Below, piece after piece: positions 1 through 6,304 of a stretch of 6,502 bases of DNA. Location: NCBI GenBank assembly GCA_964505325.1, contig CAZDHT010000282.1:1-6502 (forward strand), read 5' to 3'. A program made the position numbers and the translations under genes. Each line of letters begins with the position of its first letter. The stretch's first letter is position 1. The stretch comes from CAZDHT01 sp964505325. GTDB lineage: Bacteria; Planctomycetota; PUPC01. The notes below the pieces were generated by a model, which had not been told where the DNA came from, ran no database searches, and saw only the letters and a program-made list of their open reading frames with translations.

Positions 1-1216
1 TCCATCCGACGCGGCTCGACCGGATCAGCGTCCCGCCGATGATCACGGCCGCGATCGCCAAGTGCGGGGCGTGCTTGTATTCGACCCGCACCAGCCGCCG
101 GGCCATCATCACCAGAGCGATCCGCTCGCGATACTGCCGGTCGGAATATCGATAGGTCTTGAAGAAGACCCCGTACGCCTTGACGATATCTCTCTTCTTG
201 ATGCCTTTCGGTTCTTCGATCGCGTACACCCAGACCCGTTCGCCCCCCTCCCCGCGGAGGATACACCAGTACAGGCGGTCGATTCCCGCGATGTTCGGAG
301 GTTCATCCTCCGGCTGCTTCCACATCAGCGCGCCTTCGATCGCGACCAACCGGCCGCGGGCGTCGGCCGGCGATCTCCGCAGAGTCTCCGGGGTGAGCGT
401 GCCGTCAACCCGCTTCCTGATCTCCTCCTGGGTCATTTTGTTGACGAGATTGGCCAGGTAGTAAAACGCCTTCGCCTCCAGGCCGTTGGTGCCGTCGTTC
501 ACGGCTTCCAGGCAGGACGGGTCGGTCAGGTATCGGGAACCGTCCACCTCACGCGCCACGATGACCGGGGTCGGAGCTTCCTTGGTGGCATCCAGTTCTC
601 CGGCACGCAAGTAAGGATACAACCGGTAGTATCGCCCGAGCACGCTAACCCTGTCCTGCTTTCTGACACCTTGGGCTTTGTAGACGGTGAACACGAGGTA
701 CGTGTTCTTTTTCGCATCCTCGATCTCGTACTGCGTGACTGCCGGAATACCCCCCTTGGGAACGGCGAGGTCCTCCCGAGGCCGTATCACCCGCACAGTC
801 CCTTCCAGGGAGACGTAGGCGCCCGTCTTCGTCTTGCCGATCTGATCGCGCGGAGGCAGCGGCCGGACTTCTTTCGCCAGCTTCGACTTGTCGGCCTTCT
901 TCAACTGATAGAGCAAATGCGCAAATGCGTAGCTGTTCAGGTCCTCGCTGTCGACCATCTCCTCCAACACGCTCGAGTCCGTCAGATAGCGGGGCAGTTC
1001 GTCTGTCTTGGGCTCAATCTTCGGCTGGGCAGCAGCAGACACGCGCTCTTTCGGAGGGACCGGAGCGGCTGTCCGGTCATCGTCCTCCTCGGACGGCCCC
1101 ACAAGTTGACTGCCGACGTACACGATGATCAGCAGCGCGCCGCAGAACACCGCCGCCCAAATGATGCCGCGGTACGGGTTGGTTTCCTTCCGGCCTGAAG
1201 CTCTGTTGAAGTGCAT
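1..1216 (-). CDS. Membrane-anchored protein with a tandem duplicated domain (3' end outside window)
   Basis: I do not recognise a named family. Translating the minus strand from the ATG at 1216 gives 405 codons with no stop before the window edge. Residues about 18-38 (GIIWAAVFCGALLIIVYVG) form a membrane anchor, followed by an acidic and Pro/Lys-rich linker (41-73). Two related blocks follow, about 76-223 and 228-375, each starting RYLTD and containing a helical part and then a beta-rich part (YVSLEGTVRVI; LVAIEGALMW). A second hydrophobic segment starts near 385 (HLAIAAVIIGGTLI), so the core is probably held between two membrane anchors. The start is supported by GAGGA at 1226-1230, nine bases upstream, and by a near-consensus promoter. 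A 378-codon open frame on the opposite strand is a shadow: it has no comparable start signals or domain structure. The beta-rich halves might be OB-like folds; that is a guess. The function is unknown, possibly a cell-envelope protein. Confidence 0.88.
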   Translation of the reverse strand, partial: MHFNRASGRKETNPYRGIIWAAVFCGALLIIVYVGSQLVGPSEEDDDRTAAPVPPKERVSAAAQPKIEPKTDELPRYLTDSSVLEEMVDSEDLNSYAFAHLLYQLKKADKSKLAKEVRPLPPRDQIGKTKTGAYVSLEGTVRVIRPREDLAVPKGGIPAVTQYEIEDAKKNTYLVFTVYKAQGVRKQDRVSVLGRYYRLYPYLRAGELDATKEAPTPVIVAREVDGSRYLTDPSCLEAVNDGTNGLEAKAFYYLANLVNKMTQEEIRKRVDGTLTPETLRRSPADARGRLVAIEGALMWKQPEDEPPNIAGIDRLYWCILRGEGGERVWVYAIEEPKGIKKRDIVKAYGVFFKTYRYSDRQYRERIALVMMARRLVRVEYKHAPHLAIAAVIIGGTLIRSSRVGW

Positions 1217-1239
1217 CGCAGACGGTCCTCGCTTGTCCG

Positions 1240-1268
1240 ATTCTAGGACGGCCGCCGGTCACTGTCAA
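1240..1268 (-). promoter_or_regulatory. Sigma-70-type promoter for the membrane-anchored protein gene
   Basis: On the minus strand TTGACA (1263-1268) is followed after exactly 17 bases by TAGAAT (1240-1245), five of six matches to the -10 consensus. Transcription would start near 1233, giving a short leader of about 17 bases that contains the GAGGA ribosome site. This separates the gene from the GH130 gene upstream. Confidence 0.7.
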
Positions 1269-1280
1269 TACGAACGATGC

Positions 1281-1323
1281 CCGCCGGCAGCAAGTTCGGG
1301 GAATCTCGCCCGGCGGCGCCGCC
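1281..1323 (-). terminator. Possible terminator hairpin after the GH130 gene
   Basis: Just past the GH130 stop codon are a perfect 12-bp palindrome GGCGGCGCCGCC (1312-1323) and an alternative 7-bp stem CCGCCGG/CCGGCGG (1281-1287 with 1310-1316, 22-base loop). Neither is followed by a T run, so intrinsic termination is uncertain. Confidence 0.25.
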
Positions 1324-2312
1324 TATACCGGCTCACAGAGCGCGATCAGGTCCTCGACGCGTGCGGTGGCCAGCGCCTCAACGGTGTCCGCCGCGCCGTA
1401 GTAGATTTTGACCTCCCCGTTGTCCTCGAGGATCATGCCGCCGGGGAAGATCACGCTGCCGCGGAAGCCACTGACCTCATACTCATACTGCGGCTCTGGG
1501 ACGAGCAACGGCGCCCGGGACATGCCGATGACGTTCGCCGGGTGCTCGAGATCGAGAAGCACGGCCCCCACCGTGTAGCGCTTTTTCCAGTCATCGCGCC
1601 ATCCCTGGAGCATTCGCTCCTCGTCCTTATCCACCGCGTGGAAAACTGCAAGCCATCCGTCCGCCGTTCTGACGGGCGGCGCGCCGGGGCCGATCTTGCT
1701 GTTGCACCAAGGCACCTGCTCGGAGCCCAGCACGAGCTGCGTGTTGCCCCAGTAGCGGCAGTCGACTGAGTCGGAGAACCAGATGTCGAACGCCTCGGGC
1801 GCGCCACGCCCGTAGATCGGAAAGGGCCGTTCCAGGCGAGCAAACTTCCCGTCGATCTTGTCCGGGAACAGCACCATGTTGCGGTTGTCAGGAGTCGAGA
1901 GGGACAGGATGTTGAAACGCTCGAGGTCGTCCGTGACCGCAATACCGCCCCGGATACCGTGGCGCGTGTCGACGGCAAAGCACATGTAGCAGCGCCCGTC
2001 GATCACCGTCAGCCGCGGGTCATACGCCCGCTGAATCTCGTCCGTCTCCATCACGAAGCATGGCTCGGGCTCGACCGTCCAGTCAACGCCGTCGTCGCTC
2101 AGCGCCAGGCCCAGGTTGGTCCCGTCCAGCCGCTTCTCCCCTTCGTCGCCGTAATCGTTGCGGAAAACCATTGCGTACCGGCCGCGGAACTTCGTCACGC
2201 CGGCGTTGAAGACCAGCGTCGCCGGGTACGGCACATCCGCGGCGGACAGAACCGGGTTCCCCGGCCATCGCGTGACGACCGGACTGCTCGCCAACGGCGG
2301 CTGTTCTGGCAT
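1323..2312 (-). CDS. GH130 family beta-mannoside phosphorylase or hydrolase
   Basis: The 329-residue product matches the GH130 (formerly DUF377) five-bladed beta-propeller enzymes. Known members phosphorolyse beta-1,4-mannosides to alpha-mannose 1-phosphate; some relatives act on beta-1,2-mannosides or hydrolyse. Visible motifs in order are NPVL (19-22), VFNAGVTKF (34-42), LGLALSDDGVDW (67-78), RAYDPRLTVIDG (95-106, with Asp98 the likely proton donor), DTRHG (115-119), NRNMVLFPDKIDGKF (143-157), SKIGPGAPPV (205-214), VFHAVD (223-228) and IYYGAADT (303-310). Basic residues Arg117, Arg144, Lys206 and His225 are candidate phosphate ligands, which favours a phosphorylase, but this is inferred from position. 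There is no signal peptide, so it should act in the cytoplasm. The start at MPEQ is chosen because GAAGGGAG (2319-2326) lies six bases upstream and a promoter lies just beyond; an in-frame ATG at 2504 would sit upstream of that promoter. Linkage specificity cannot be read from sequence. Confidence 0.9.
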   Translation of the reverse strand: MPEQPPLASSPVVTRWPGNPVLSAADVPYPATLVFNAGVTKFRGRYAMVFRNDYGDEGEKRLDGTNLGLALSDDGVDWTVEPEPCFVMETDEIQRAYDPRLTVIDGRCYMCFAVDTRHGIRGGIAVTDDLERFNILSLSTPDNRNMVLFPDKIDGKFARLERPFPIYGRGAPEAFDIWFSDSVDCRYWGNTQLVLGSEQVPWCNSKIGPGAPPVRTADGWLAVFHAVDKDEERMLQGWRDDWKKRYTVGAVLLDLEHPANVIGMSRAPLLVPEPQYEYEVSGFRGSVIFPGGMILEDNGEVKIYYGAADTVEALATARVEDLIALCEPV

Positions 2313-2376
2313 GGCCAACTCCCTTCGATTGCGCTGAATCTCGGAGGCGTGCGTGAGCCCGTACGCCGACGCGAGC

Positions 2377-2405
2377 ATGATAACGCCACGTTGTAAATTG
2401 GTCAA
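2377..2405 (-). promoter_or_regulatory. Sigma-70-type promoter for the GH130 gene
   Basis: On the minus strand TTGACC (2400-2405) and TATCAT (2377-2382) are separated by 17 bases, each one base off consensus. Transcription would begin near 2370, leaving a leader of roughly 58 bases before the MPEQ start. A GTTG/CAAC dyad overlaps the -35 box and spacer. Confidence 0.65.
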
Positions 2406-2416
2406 CACGAGAAGAC

Positions 2417-2450
2417 CCTGCCGGGCGCACAAATCGTGCGCTCCAGCAGG
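2417..2450. promoter_or_regulatory. Interrupted inverted repeat just upstream of the GH130 promoter, possible operator
   Basis: The outer arms CCTGC/GCAGG (2417-2421, 2446-2450) enclose inner arms GCGCAC/GTGCGC (2425-2430, 2436-2441) around a 5-base AT-rich loop. The dyad ends 12 bases upstream of the GH130 -35 box, a usual place for an activator or repressor site. It could also act as a transcript hairpin for read-through from the PEP-CTERM gene. No T run follows on the minus strand. Confidence 0.4.
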
Positions 2451-2491
2451 ACAAAACGAGGATAGACTGCAACCCCAGCCGGTCCCCCGGT

Positions 2492-2518
2492 GAGGGCGGC
2501 ACACTAATTGCCGCCCTC
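2492..2518 (-). terminator. Strong hairpin after the PEP-CTERM gene, likely terminator
   Basis: A perfect 10-bp stem, GAGGGCGGCA paired with TGCCGCCCTC, encloses a 7-base loop and lies about 20 bases past the stop codon at 2539. The stem is GC-rich and well placed for transcription termination, but no T run follows on the minus strand, so it may need a factor or serve as a 3'-end stabiliser. Confidence 0.5.
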
Positions 2519-2538
2519 GTTGTCAGGGTCAAGCCGAC

Positions 2539-3135
2539 TCAACTCCTCTTGCGGCGAGCCAGTCCGACCGCACCGAGAGCGAGCAACGCCAAGCCGCTCG
2601 GCTCCGGGATGCCGTTGCCCTCGAAGCACTTTGTGCGGAGGTCGTACTCCATAACGAGTTGCTCGTCCACCTCGATGCCCGAGTACTTGAAGAACACCGT
2701 CTCCGACTCCGGCTGTGGCCTGATCCTGTACTCGTATTCCAAGTGCTGGATGAGAATTCCCGTGTTGGGGTCCACTACTTGCTTCTCCACGTTCAGGCCC
2801 ATTGATACACCTGGAGCCGTGGGACCACCCGGCCAACTGATGGTGACATCCTTGTCTACGTTGATACTCCCGTTGGCGTCGTCGATGGTGTGCCACTCCA
2901 GGACCAGGTATACCTCCTTGACACGATCAGGGTCATCCAGGTTCTCGAGAAACACCGTGTAGGTCCCCTCGCTCTCGCCGGTGCCTGCCGTGTTCTCGAT
3001 CGTAACGGTGTCGCTTCGCTGCTTGTCAGCGTTATCCCACCAACTCGGGGGATCGGTAGGGGTCAGGCCCGGCAGCGCCAGCGCGGGACCTACGAGACTC
3101 AGCGACACCAACACCACAAAAATCATTCTTCGCAT
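2539..3135 (-). CDS. Exported PEP-CTERM sorting domain protein
   Basis: This 198-residue protein has a signal peptide (MRRMIFVVLVSLSLVGPALA, cleavage probably after Ala20) and a classic C-terminal PEP-CTERM signal: IPEPSG at 176-181, a hydrophobic helix at 182-193 and RRKR at 194-197. Such proteins are exported, then cut and sorted by an exosortase; none is encoded in this window. The mature core (21-175) is acidic, rich in beta-forming stretches such as TVTIENTAGTG, GTYTVFLENL and EVYLVLEW, with a single Cys170 near the sorting signal. I recognise no enzymatic motif; a surface or matrix protein is the simplest reading. The start is supported by GGAGGTGAT at 3139-3147, a nine-base match to the complement of the 16S rRNA 3' end, implying efficient translation. 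The gene stands alone, with a hairpin after its stop. Confidence 0.9.
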   Translation of the reverse strand: MRRMIFVVLVSLSLVGPALALPGLTPTDPPSWWDNADKQRSDTVTIENTAGTGESEGTYTVFLENLDDPDRVKEVYLVLEWHTIDDANGSINVDKDVTISWPGGPTAPGVSMGLNVEKQVVDPNTGILIQHLEYEYRIRPQPESETVFFKYSGIEVDEQLVMEYDLRTKCFEGNGIPEPSGLALLALGAVGLARRKRS

Positions 3136-3156
3136 GACATCACCTCCAATCGGGAA

Positions 3157-3162
3157 ATTGTA
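3157..3162 (-). promoter_or_regulatory. Possible -10 box for the PEP-CTERM gene
   Basis: TACAAT on the minus strand sits 10 bases upstream of the Shine-Dalgarno sequence and matches the -10 consensus at five of six bases. No good -35 box lies 16-18 bases upstream (TTGCTT is only 14 away), so an activator or alternative sigma factor may be needed, or the call may be wrong. Confidence 0.3.
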
Positions 3163-3663
3163 GTGAAGAAGAACTAAAGCAATTCGTCATTCACATGCGC
3201 TGTTCGGCTCCTTTCTCCCTCCCATGTGATAGCTGTCCCTTTCCATTGGCTTCCTGTGGTTCAAACAGGTGTCCGTCCCGCCACGCGCGGGAAGGCCGCC
3301 CGCTTATCGGGCTCTTGACCAAACGTCGCCCGAAGAGAAGCAATTGGCGTGCCAGGGTCGAGAAGGAAATGCAGACAGCTTGCGCAGCGCCGTAACACAC
3401 GCCTGGTCAAGTGGTTACGCGCCCGCGCCGCGAACGCTCGCACGTTGTCCGCACCTGCCGGACATCGGACGTAGTCCAGAAGAATGGACTCGTGTTCCGC
3501 TGGGCGACGGCCACGTGAAGATGTAAGAGTTTGTGCACCAAAGGGATATGGTCAGGTCGCGGAACCGCGACCGGGGCAGTCCGATGATTGCGTCTCTTTC
3601 TACGTGCGCCCTCGGAAGCGCACCGCCTCCGCCTGTGCGCCGCTCCGTCAGTGTGTCAGCCGC
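3163..3663. other. Non-coding stretch with many inverted repeats
   Basis: No convincing gene is seen here. Short open frames on both strands (60-95 codons) lack ribosome sites, recognisable motifs and coding-like third-position bias. The stretch holds several perfect hairpins: 3253-3269 (5-bp stem), 3276-3292 (6-bp), 3298-3312 (5-bp), 3446-3464 (6-bp), 3473-3490 (6-bp) and 3555-3572 (8-bp arms). CTTGACCA at 3314-3321 is complementary to TGGTCAAG at 3404-3411. It may hold the 3' untranslated region of the lyase mRNA, a structured RNA or an eroded sequence. No tRNA can be folded. Confidence 0.5.
3555..3572 (-). terminator. Perfect inverted repeat downstream of the lyase gene, possible terminator
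   Basis: GGTCGCGG and CCGCGACC flank a two-base centre, foldable as a 7-bp stem with a four-base loop. It lies about 90 bases past the lyase stop codon. No T run follows on the minus strand; a protein-binding dyad is equally possible. Confidence 0.3.
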
Positions 3664-6003
3664 CTACTCGGCCGCCGCGATCCCGGCGTCTCCCACCTCA
3701 TAACGCCGGTCCTCAACCACCAGCAGCGCCAGCGCGTCGGAGCGGAGTCCGTCACACTCGACGCCTGTTCCCTGGTTGACAAGCACCAGATCATCGCCGA
3801 TCCGGGCGACTTCTGTATCGCCGCCGCGCTCGGTCTGCACAGCCGCTCGTGTGAGCGACGCGTGGCCCGGACAGAGCACCACGCCCAATATCCGCTGCCG
3901 GGCGTCGACCCCCGAGACGGTGAACCGCAGGTGGTACTGCTGGTCCCGCTGGCCGGCGCGGCCAAGGTCCTGCGGCGGCGGATCCCATCCCTCCGTCAGC
4001 GTGAAGAACGCATTGTGGTGGTACATGAAGTGGCCTTCGAGCGACCTGCCCTCGCGCTCAAGCAGGAATGCCCGCTTCTCTTCGTCGACGCAGAACTTCT
4101 CCCAGGAGTGGACATTCCACTGGAGGCACGAAGCGACATCCGGTCGGCGCACAAATTCATCGATCATCACGAAGCACTGCCGTGCCTTCAAGAAGATCAC
4201 GTGCCGGCGGCAGCGCTCGGCACGGTCGCGATAGCTCGCGTCGGCATTGCCACAGAAGTACACCAGCCGTTCGTCCTCGAACGCGTTGACCACTGCGCCC
4301 GTCGAATCGTGCGAGCGCATGAGCTGTGAGGCATCGGACAGCGTCACGCAATTGTGCGACTTGGTGTGCCAGACCCAGTGGGCGTGGTGGTCCGAGCCGT
4401 AACCGGCGTAGTACCCGCTCGGCATGGCCATCACCTTGCCGGCAACGTGAATGATGAAATCGTTGTTGTTCGCGTGCGAATGGCTGACGGCGCCCAACGG
4501 GGACGAGCGGAAGATGAAAGCGATGTCGCGTGAGGGATCTGCCAGGTGGGTGCGGACCGCTGCCCATCCCACGGCGGGAAAGACCTGGAGCATGCCGCCC
4601 GTGCGCGGCGCACCGGCGCCACCGCGAGCCGGCGGCGCCAGGTAGTTCTGGCACGAGACCGGCGCCGTGCGAAAGCCGGCGCGCGGCTCGCACAGCCGGG
4701 CCTCTTCGCGCAGCGCCGCGACATAGCCGGAGAACTCGTTCATTCCCGTCTCCCGGTCGATGAGATCGACCAGGTCGGCGCTCCGTTGCCAGGACCCGGC
4801 CCACCGTTCACTGTGGTCGCCAAAGCCGATCCATTCGGCGTACGGCGGCATGCACAGCATCCGCCACCGCGGGTGGTTGTGCCAGAACGGCCGCCGATAG
4901 AGATCGACACCCGCGCCACGCTTCAGCGCACTGGCGAACATCGTCATGATCCCCACATAGGCGAGGCCGTACGAGAGCCCCTCCGCCCAGCCGCCGTCGT
5001 CCCCGGCCCAGACGGGCCAGATCCCGCACAGCACCGGCCGCAGCCACTCCAGCCACTCCGCCGCCTCCGGGATGTGCTCGTGGAAGACCAGCGCGATCTG
5101 CGCCAGGAAGACGATCTCCCGGCCGGCGTGGGAGTCGAACCGCCTCACGCCGTAACAGCCGCGGCTGTGCATGTGCTCGTAGTTGATTTGGCCGCGCCGC
5201 CGAAACTGCTCGATGACCCGCCCGCGTTCCTCGTCGGTGAACTGATCCCACGCCCAATCGCAGGCCTGCGGCCCCCACCAGATGACGGACATGTGGGCCT
5301 CGTCGTTGTGAGAAATATGGCTCGAGCCCATCGGGTCCCAACAAGATACGGAGGCCATGCGCCGGCAGGCGGCGCGAGCGTACTTGGTCTCTCCGCTGGC
5401 GAGATAGGCGAGTCCCAGGGTCTGCGCCCCACTGACGAACGCCCGGCTCTCCCGCAGAATGCGGTGCCAGATGGCGAATCGCTTCTCATAGTCCGTGTCC
5501 CTGTCAGGCAGGAACGGCGGCTCGGCCAGCTCGTGCGGCTCCGCCAGCAACCGGTCGGCTTCCGCCCGAAGCGCCTGCCAGAGCTCCGCCCGCTCGTTGC
5601 CGCGTGACTCCCGCAGCGCGGCGGCCTCTTCCGGCCGGATGTTGATGCGCGGATGCGCAGACGGAAAGCGGCGGAGCCACTCGGCCGCCGGCGGCACGTC
5701 CAGCACCACGGCCTCCGGCGTGATCTCAAAGCTGAACACCTCGCCCTCCCCCGCCTCACCGGACCACTTCCAGAAGTACCGGCCCGGCTCAAAAGCTCTC
5801 TCGGGCAGATAGGCGGAATCGGCCAGTCCTTCCTCACGCAGAACCACATCCGTGAGCCCTGCGTCCCGCGCAACCACAAACGTGGAGCCGGCCGCAACGT
5901 CCGGCGGCTTCCACACAAACACCGGCGGATTGGTGCCGGGCTTCGACTCGTGGCGTGGCGAACGCGGGTCGACGTGCGGATGCGGATGCCTGCTCTCTTT
6001 CAT
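3664..6003 (-). CDS. Heparinase II/III-type polysaccharide lyase with DUF4962-like N-terminus
   Basis: The 779-residue product has the layout of heparinase II/III lyases, which cleave uronate-containing polysaccharides by beta-elimination. Residues about 24-95 form an Fn3-like lead (TNPPVFVWKPP ... PGRYFWKW) typical of DUF4962 proteins. About 105-440 is the helical toroid, with DSHAGRE (290-296), DGGWAEGLSYGLAY (336-349) and GFGDHSERW (393-401). About 475-700 is the beta-sandwich domain, with VFPAVGWAAVRT (474-485), SHSHANNNDF (507-516) and TKSHNCVTL (547-555). By analogy with heparinase II and alginate lyase Alg17c, His292, Tyr345 and His508 are the likely catalytic residues, and His510 and His550 likely metal ligands. 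The segment expected to carry the third ligand, an Asp, reads MPSGYY. There is no signal peptide or lipobox, so the enzyme looks cytoplasmic. The start has AAAGGA (6011-6016) seven bases upstream. The substrate is unknown; the distant GH130 gene only hints at a mixed glycan. Confidence 0.9.
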   Translation of the reverse strand: MKESRHPHPHVDPRSPRHESKPGTNPPVFVWKPPDVAAGSTFVVARDAGLTDVVLREEGLADSAYLPERAFEPGRYFWKWSGEAGEGEVFSFEITPEAVVLDVPPAAEWLRRFPSAHPRINIRPEEAAALRESRGNERAELWQALRAEADRLLAEPHELAEPPFLPDRDTDYEKRFAIWHRILRESRAFVSGAQTLGLAYLASGETKYARAACRRMASVSCWDPMGSSHISHNDEAHMSVIWWGPQACDWAWDQFTDEERGRVIEQFRRRGQINYEHMHSRGCYGVRRFDSHAGREIVFLAQIALVFHEHIPEAAEWLEWLRPVLCGIWPVWAGDDGGWAEGLSYGLAYVGIMTMFASALKRGAGVDLYRRPFWHNHPRWRMLCMPPYAEWIGFGDHSERWAGSWQRSADLVDLIDRETGMNEFSGYVAALREEARLCEPRAGFRTAPVSCQNYLAPPARGGAGAPRTGGMLQVFPAVGWAAVRTHLADPSRDIAFIFRSSPLGAVSHSHANNNDFIIHVAGKVMAMPSGYYAGYGSDHHAHWVWHTKSHNCVTLSDASQLMRSHDSTGAVVNAFEDERLVYFCGNADASYRDRAERCRRHVIFLKARQCFVMIDEFVRRPDVASCLQWNVHSWEKFCVDEEKRAFLLEREGRSLEGHFMYHHNAFFTLTEGWDPPPQDLGRAGQRDQQYHLRFTVSGVDARQRILGVVLCPGHASLTRAAVQTERGGDTEVARIGDDLVLVNQGTGVECDGLRSDALALLVVEDRRYEVGDAGIAAAE

Positions 6004-6070
6004 TCTCGTTTCCTTTCTTCCTGGCGTCGGTGCCGGAAGCGCCGCAACCCGCGGGCGCCCGAGCGCCGGA

Positions 6071-6098
6071 AGTATACCAAGGCCGGCGCCAACTTCAA
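6071..6098 (-). promoter_or_regulatory. Probable promoter for the lyase gene
   Basis: On the minus strand TTGAAG (6093-6098) and TATACT (6071-6076) are separated by 16 bases. Transcription would begin near 6064, leaving a GC-rich leader of about 60 bases. The inserted element's left direct repeat starts only 24 bases upstream of the -35 box. Confidence 0.5.
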
Positions 6099-6121
6099 GC
6101 TGACGCCACCACGAGACCCCA

Positions 6122-6148
6122 CAGAAAAGCCAGGGCCATTCAATTCTC
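6122..6148 (+). repeat. Left direct repeat plus left terminal inverted repeat of the inserted element
   Basis: CAGAAAAGC (6122-6130) is the left copy of a perfect 9-bp direct repeat. It directly abuts the terminal repeat CAGGGCCATTCAATTCTC (6131-6148), which matches the reverse complement of the right terminus at 17 of 18 positions. Confidence 0.85.
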
Positions 6149-6304
6149 CGAACGGGTCTTGATGGCCGCCCGCCCGCGTTCTCTCGCCCACCCCCCGCGG
6201 CGCATCTCGTTTATAAAAGTCACAGGTGTGACTTTTATAAACGCGCTCCCTGAGCGCAGCCCCCACTTCCCCGGGCAGACGAGGTCGAGAATTGAATGAC
6301 CCTG
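6131..6304. mobile_element. MITE-like non-autonomous insertion element, 174 bp
   Basis: The element is defined by 18-bp terminal inverted repeats (6131-6148 and 6287-6304, one mismatch) directly flanked by identical 9-bp repeats (6122-6130 and 6305-6313), the expected footprint of a transposase-mediated insertion. The interior carries a perfect 36-bp palindrome (6208-6243) and an adjoining 6-bp-stem hairpin (6243-6257, CCT loop). No transposase fits; the short open frames through it are by-products of the palindrome. The transposase would have to act in trans. A 9-bp target duplication is known from several insertion sequence families, including IS1 and part of IS4, so I do not assign a family. 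It sits in the divergent region between the lyase and kinase genes. Confidence 0.8.
6208..6243. repeat. Perfect 36-bp palindrome inside the inserted element
   Basis: Arm CGTTTATAAAAGTCACA (6208-6224) and its exact reverse complement (6227-6243) are separated only by GG. The AT-rich outer half contrasts with the C-rich DNA around it and contains TATAAA on both strands. It could form a hairpin or cruciform, or bind a dimeric regulator. No matching -35 boxes are seen at proper spacing. Confidence 0.9.

Noticed and set aside
62..1198. 378-codon plus-strand open frame
   Set aside because: It is opposite the minus-strand membrane protein gene, which has a consensus promoter, ribosome site, membrane segments and a real internal duplication. 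The plus frame has no recognisable domain and is typical of GC-rich shadow frames.
2313..2504. Upstream extension of the GH130 gene to an ATG at 2504
   Set aside because: The extra 64 residues are unlike the family, cross two hairpins and begin upstream of the promoter; the ATG at 2312 has a well-spaced Shine-Dalgarno.
3253..3430. tRNA-like pieces (a T-arm-like hairpin around GGTTCAA and a D-loop-like AGTGGTTA)
   Set aside because: They are in the wrong order, the hairpin loop is out of register for a T-arm, and no acceptor or anticodon stem can be folded.
3191..3443. Short open frames in the gene-free stretch, possible remnants
   Set aside because: They have no ribosome sites, no recognised domain and little third-position bias, and overlapping frames look equally plausible.
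4546..5607. 353-codon plus-strand open frame
   Set aside because: It lies wholly within the lyase gene on the other strand. The lyase has clear family motifs; this frame is rich in Arg/Pro with no motif.
6212..6241. TATAAA sequences in the palindrome as outward promoters
   Set aside because: No -35-like sequence lies at suitable spacing on either strand, so promoter activity is not supported.
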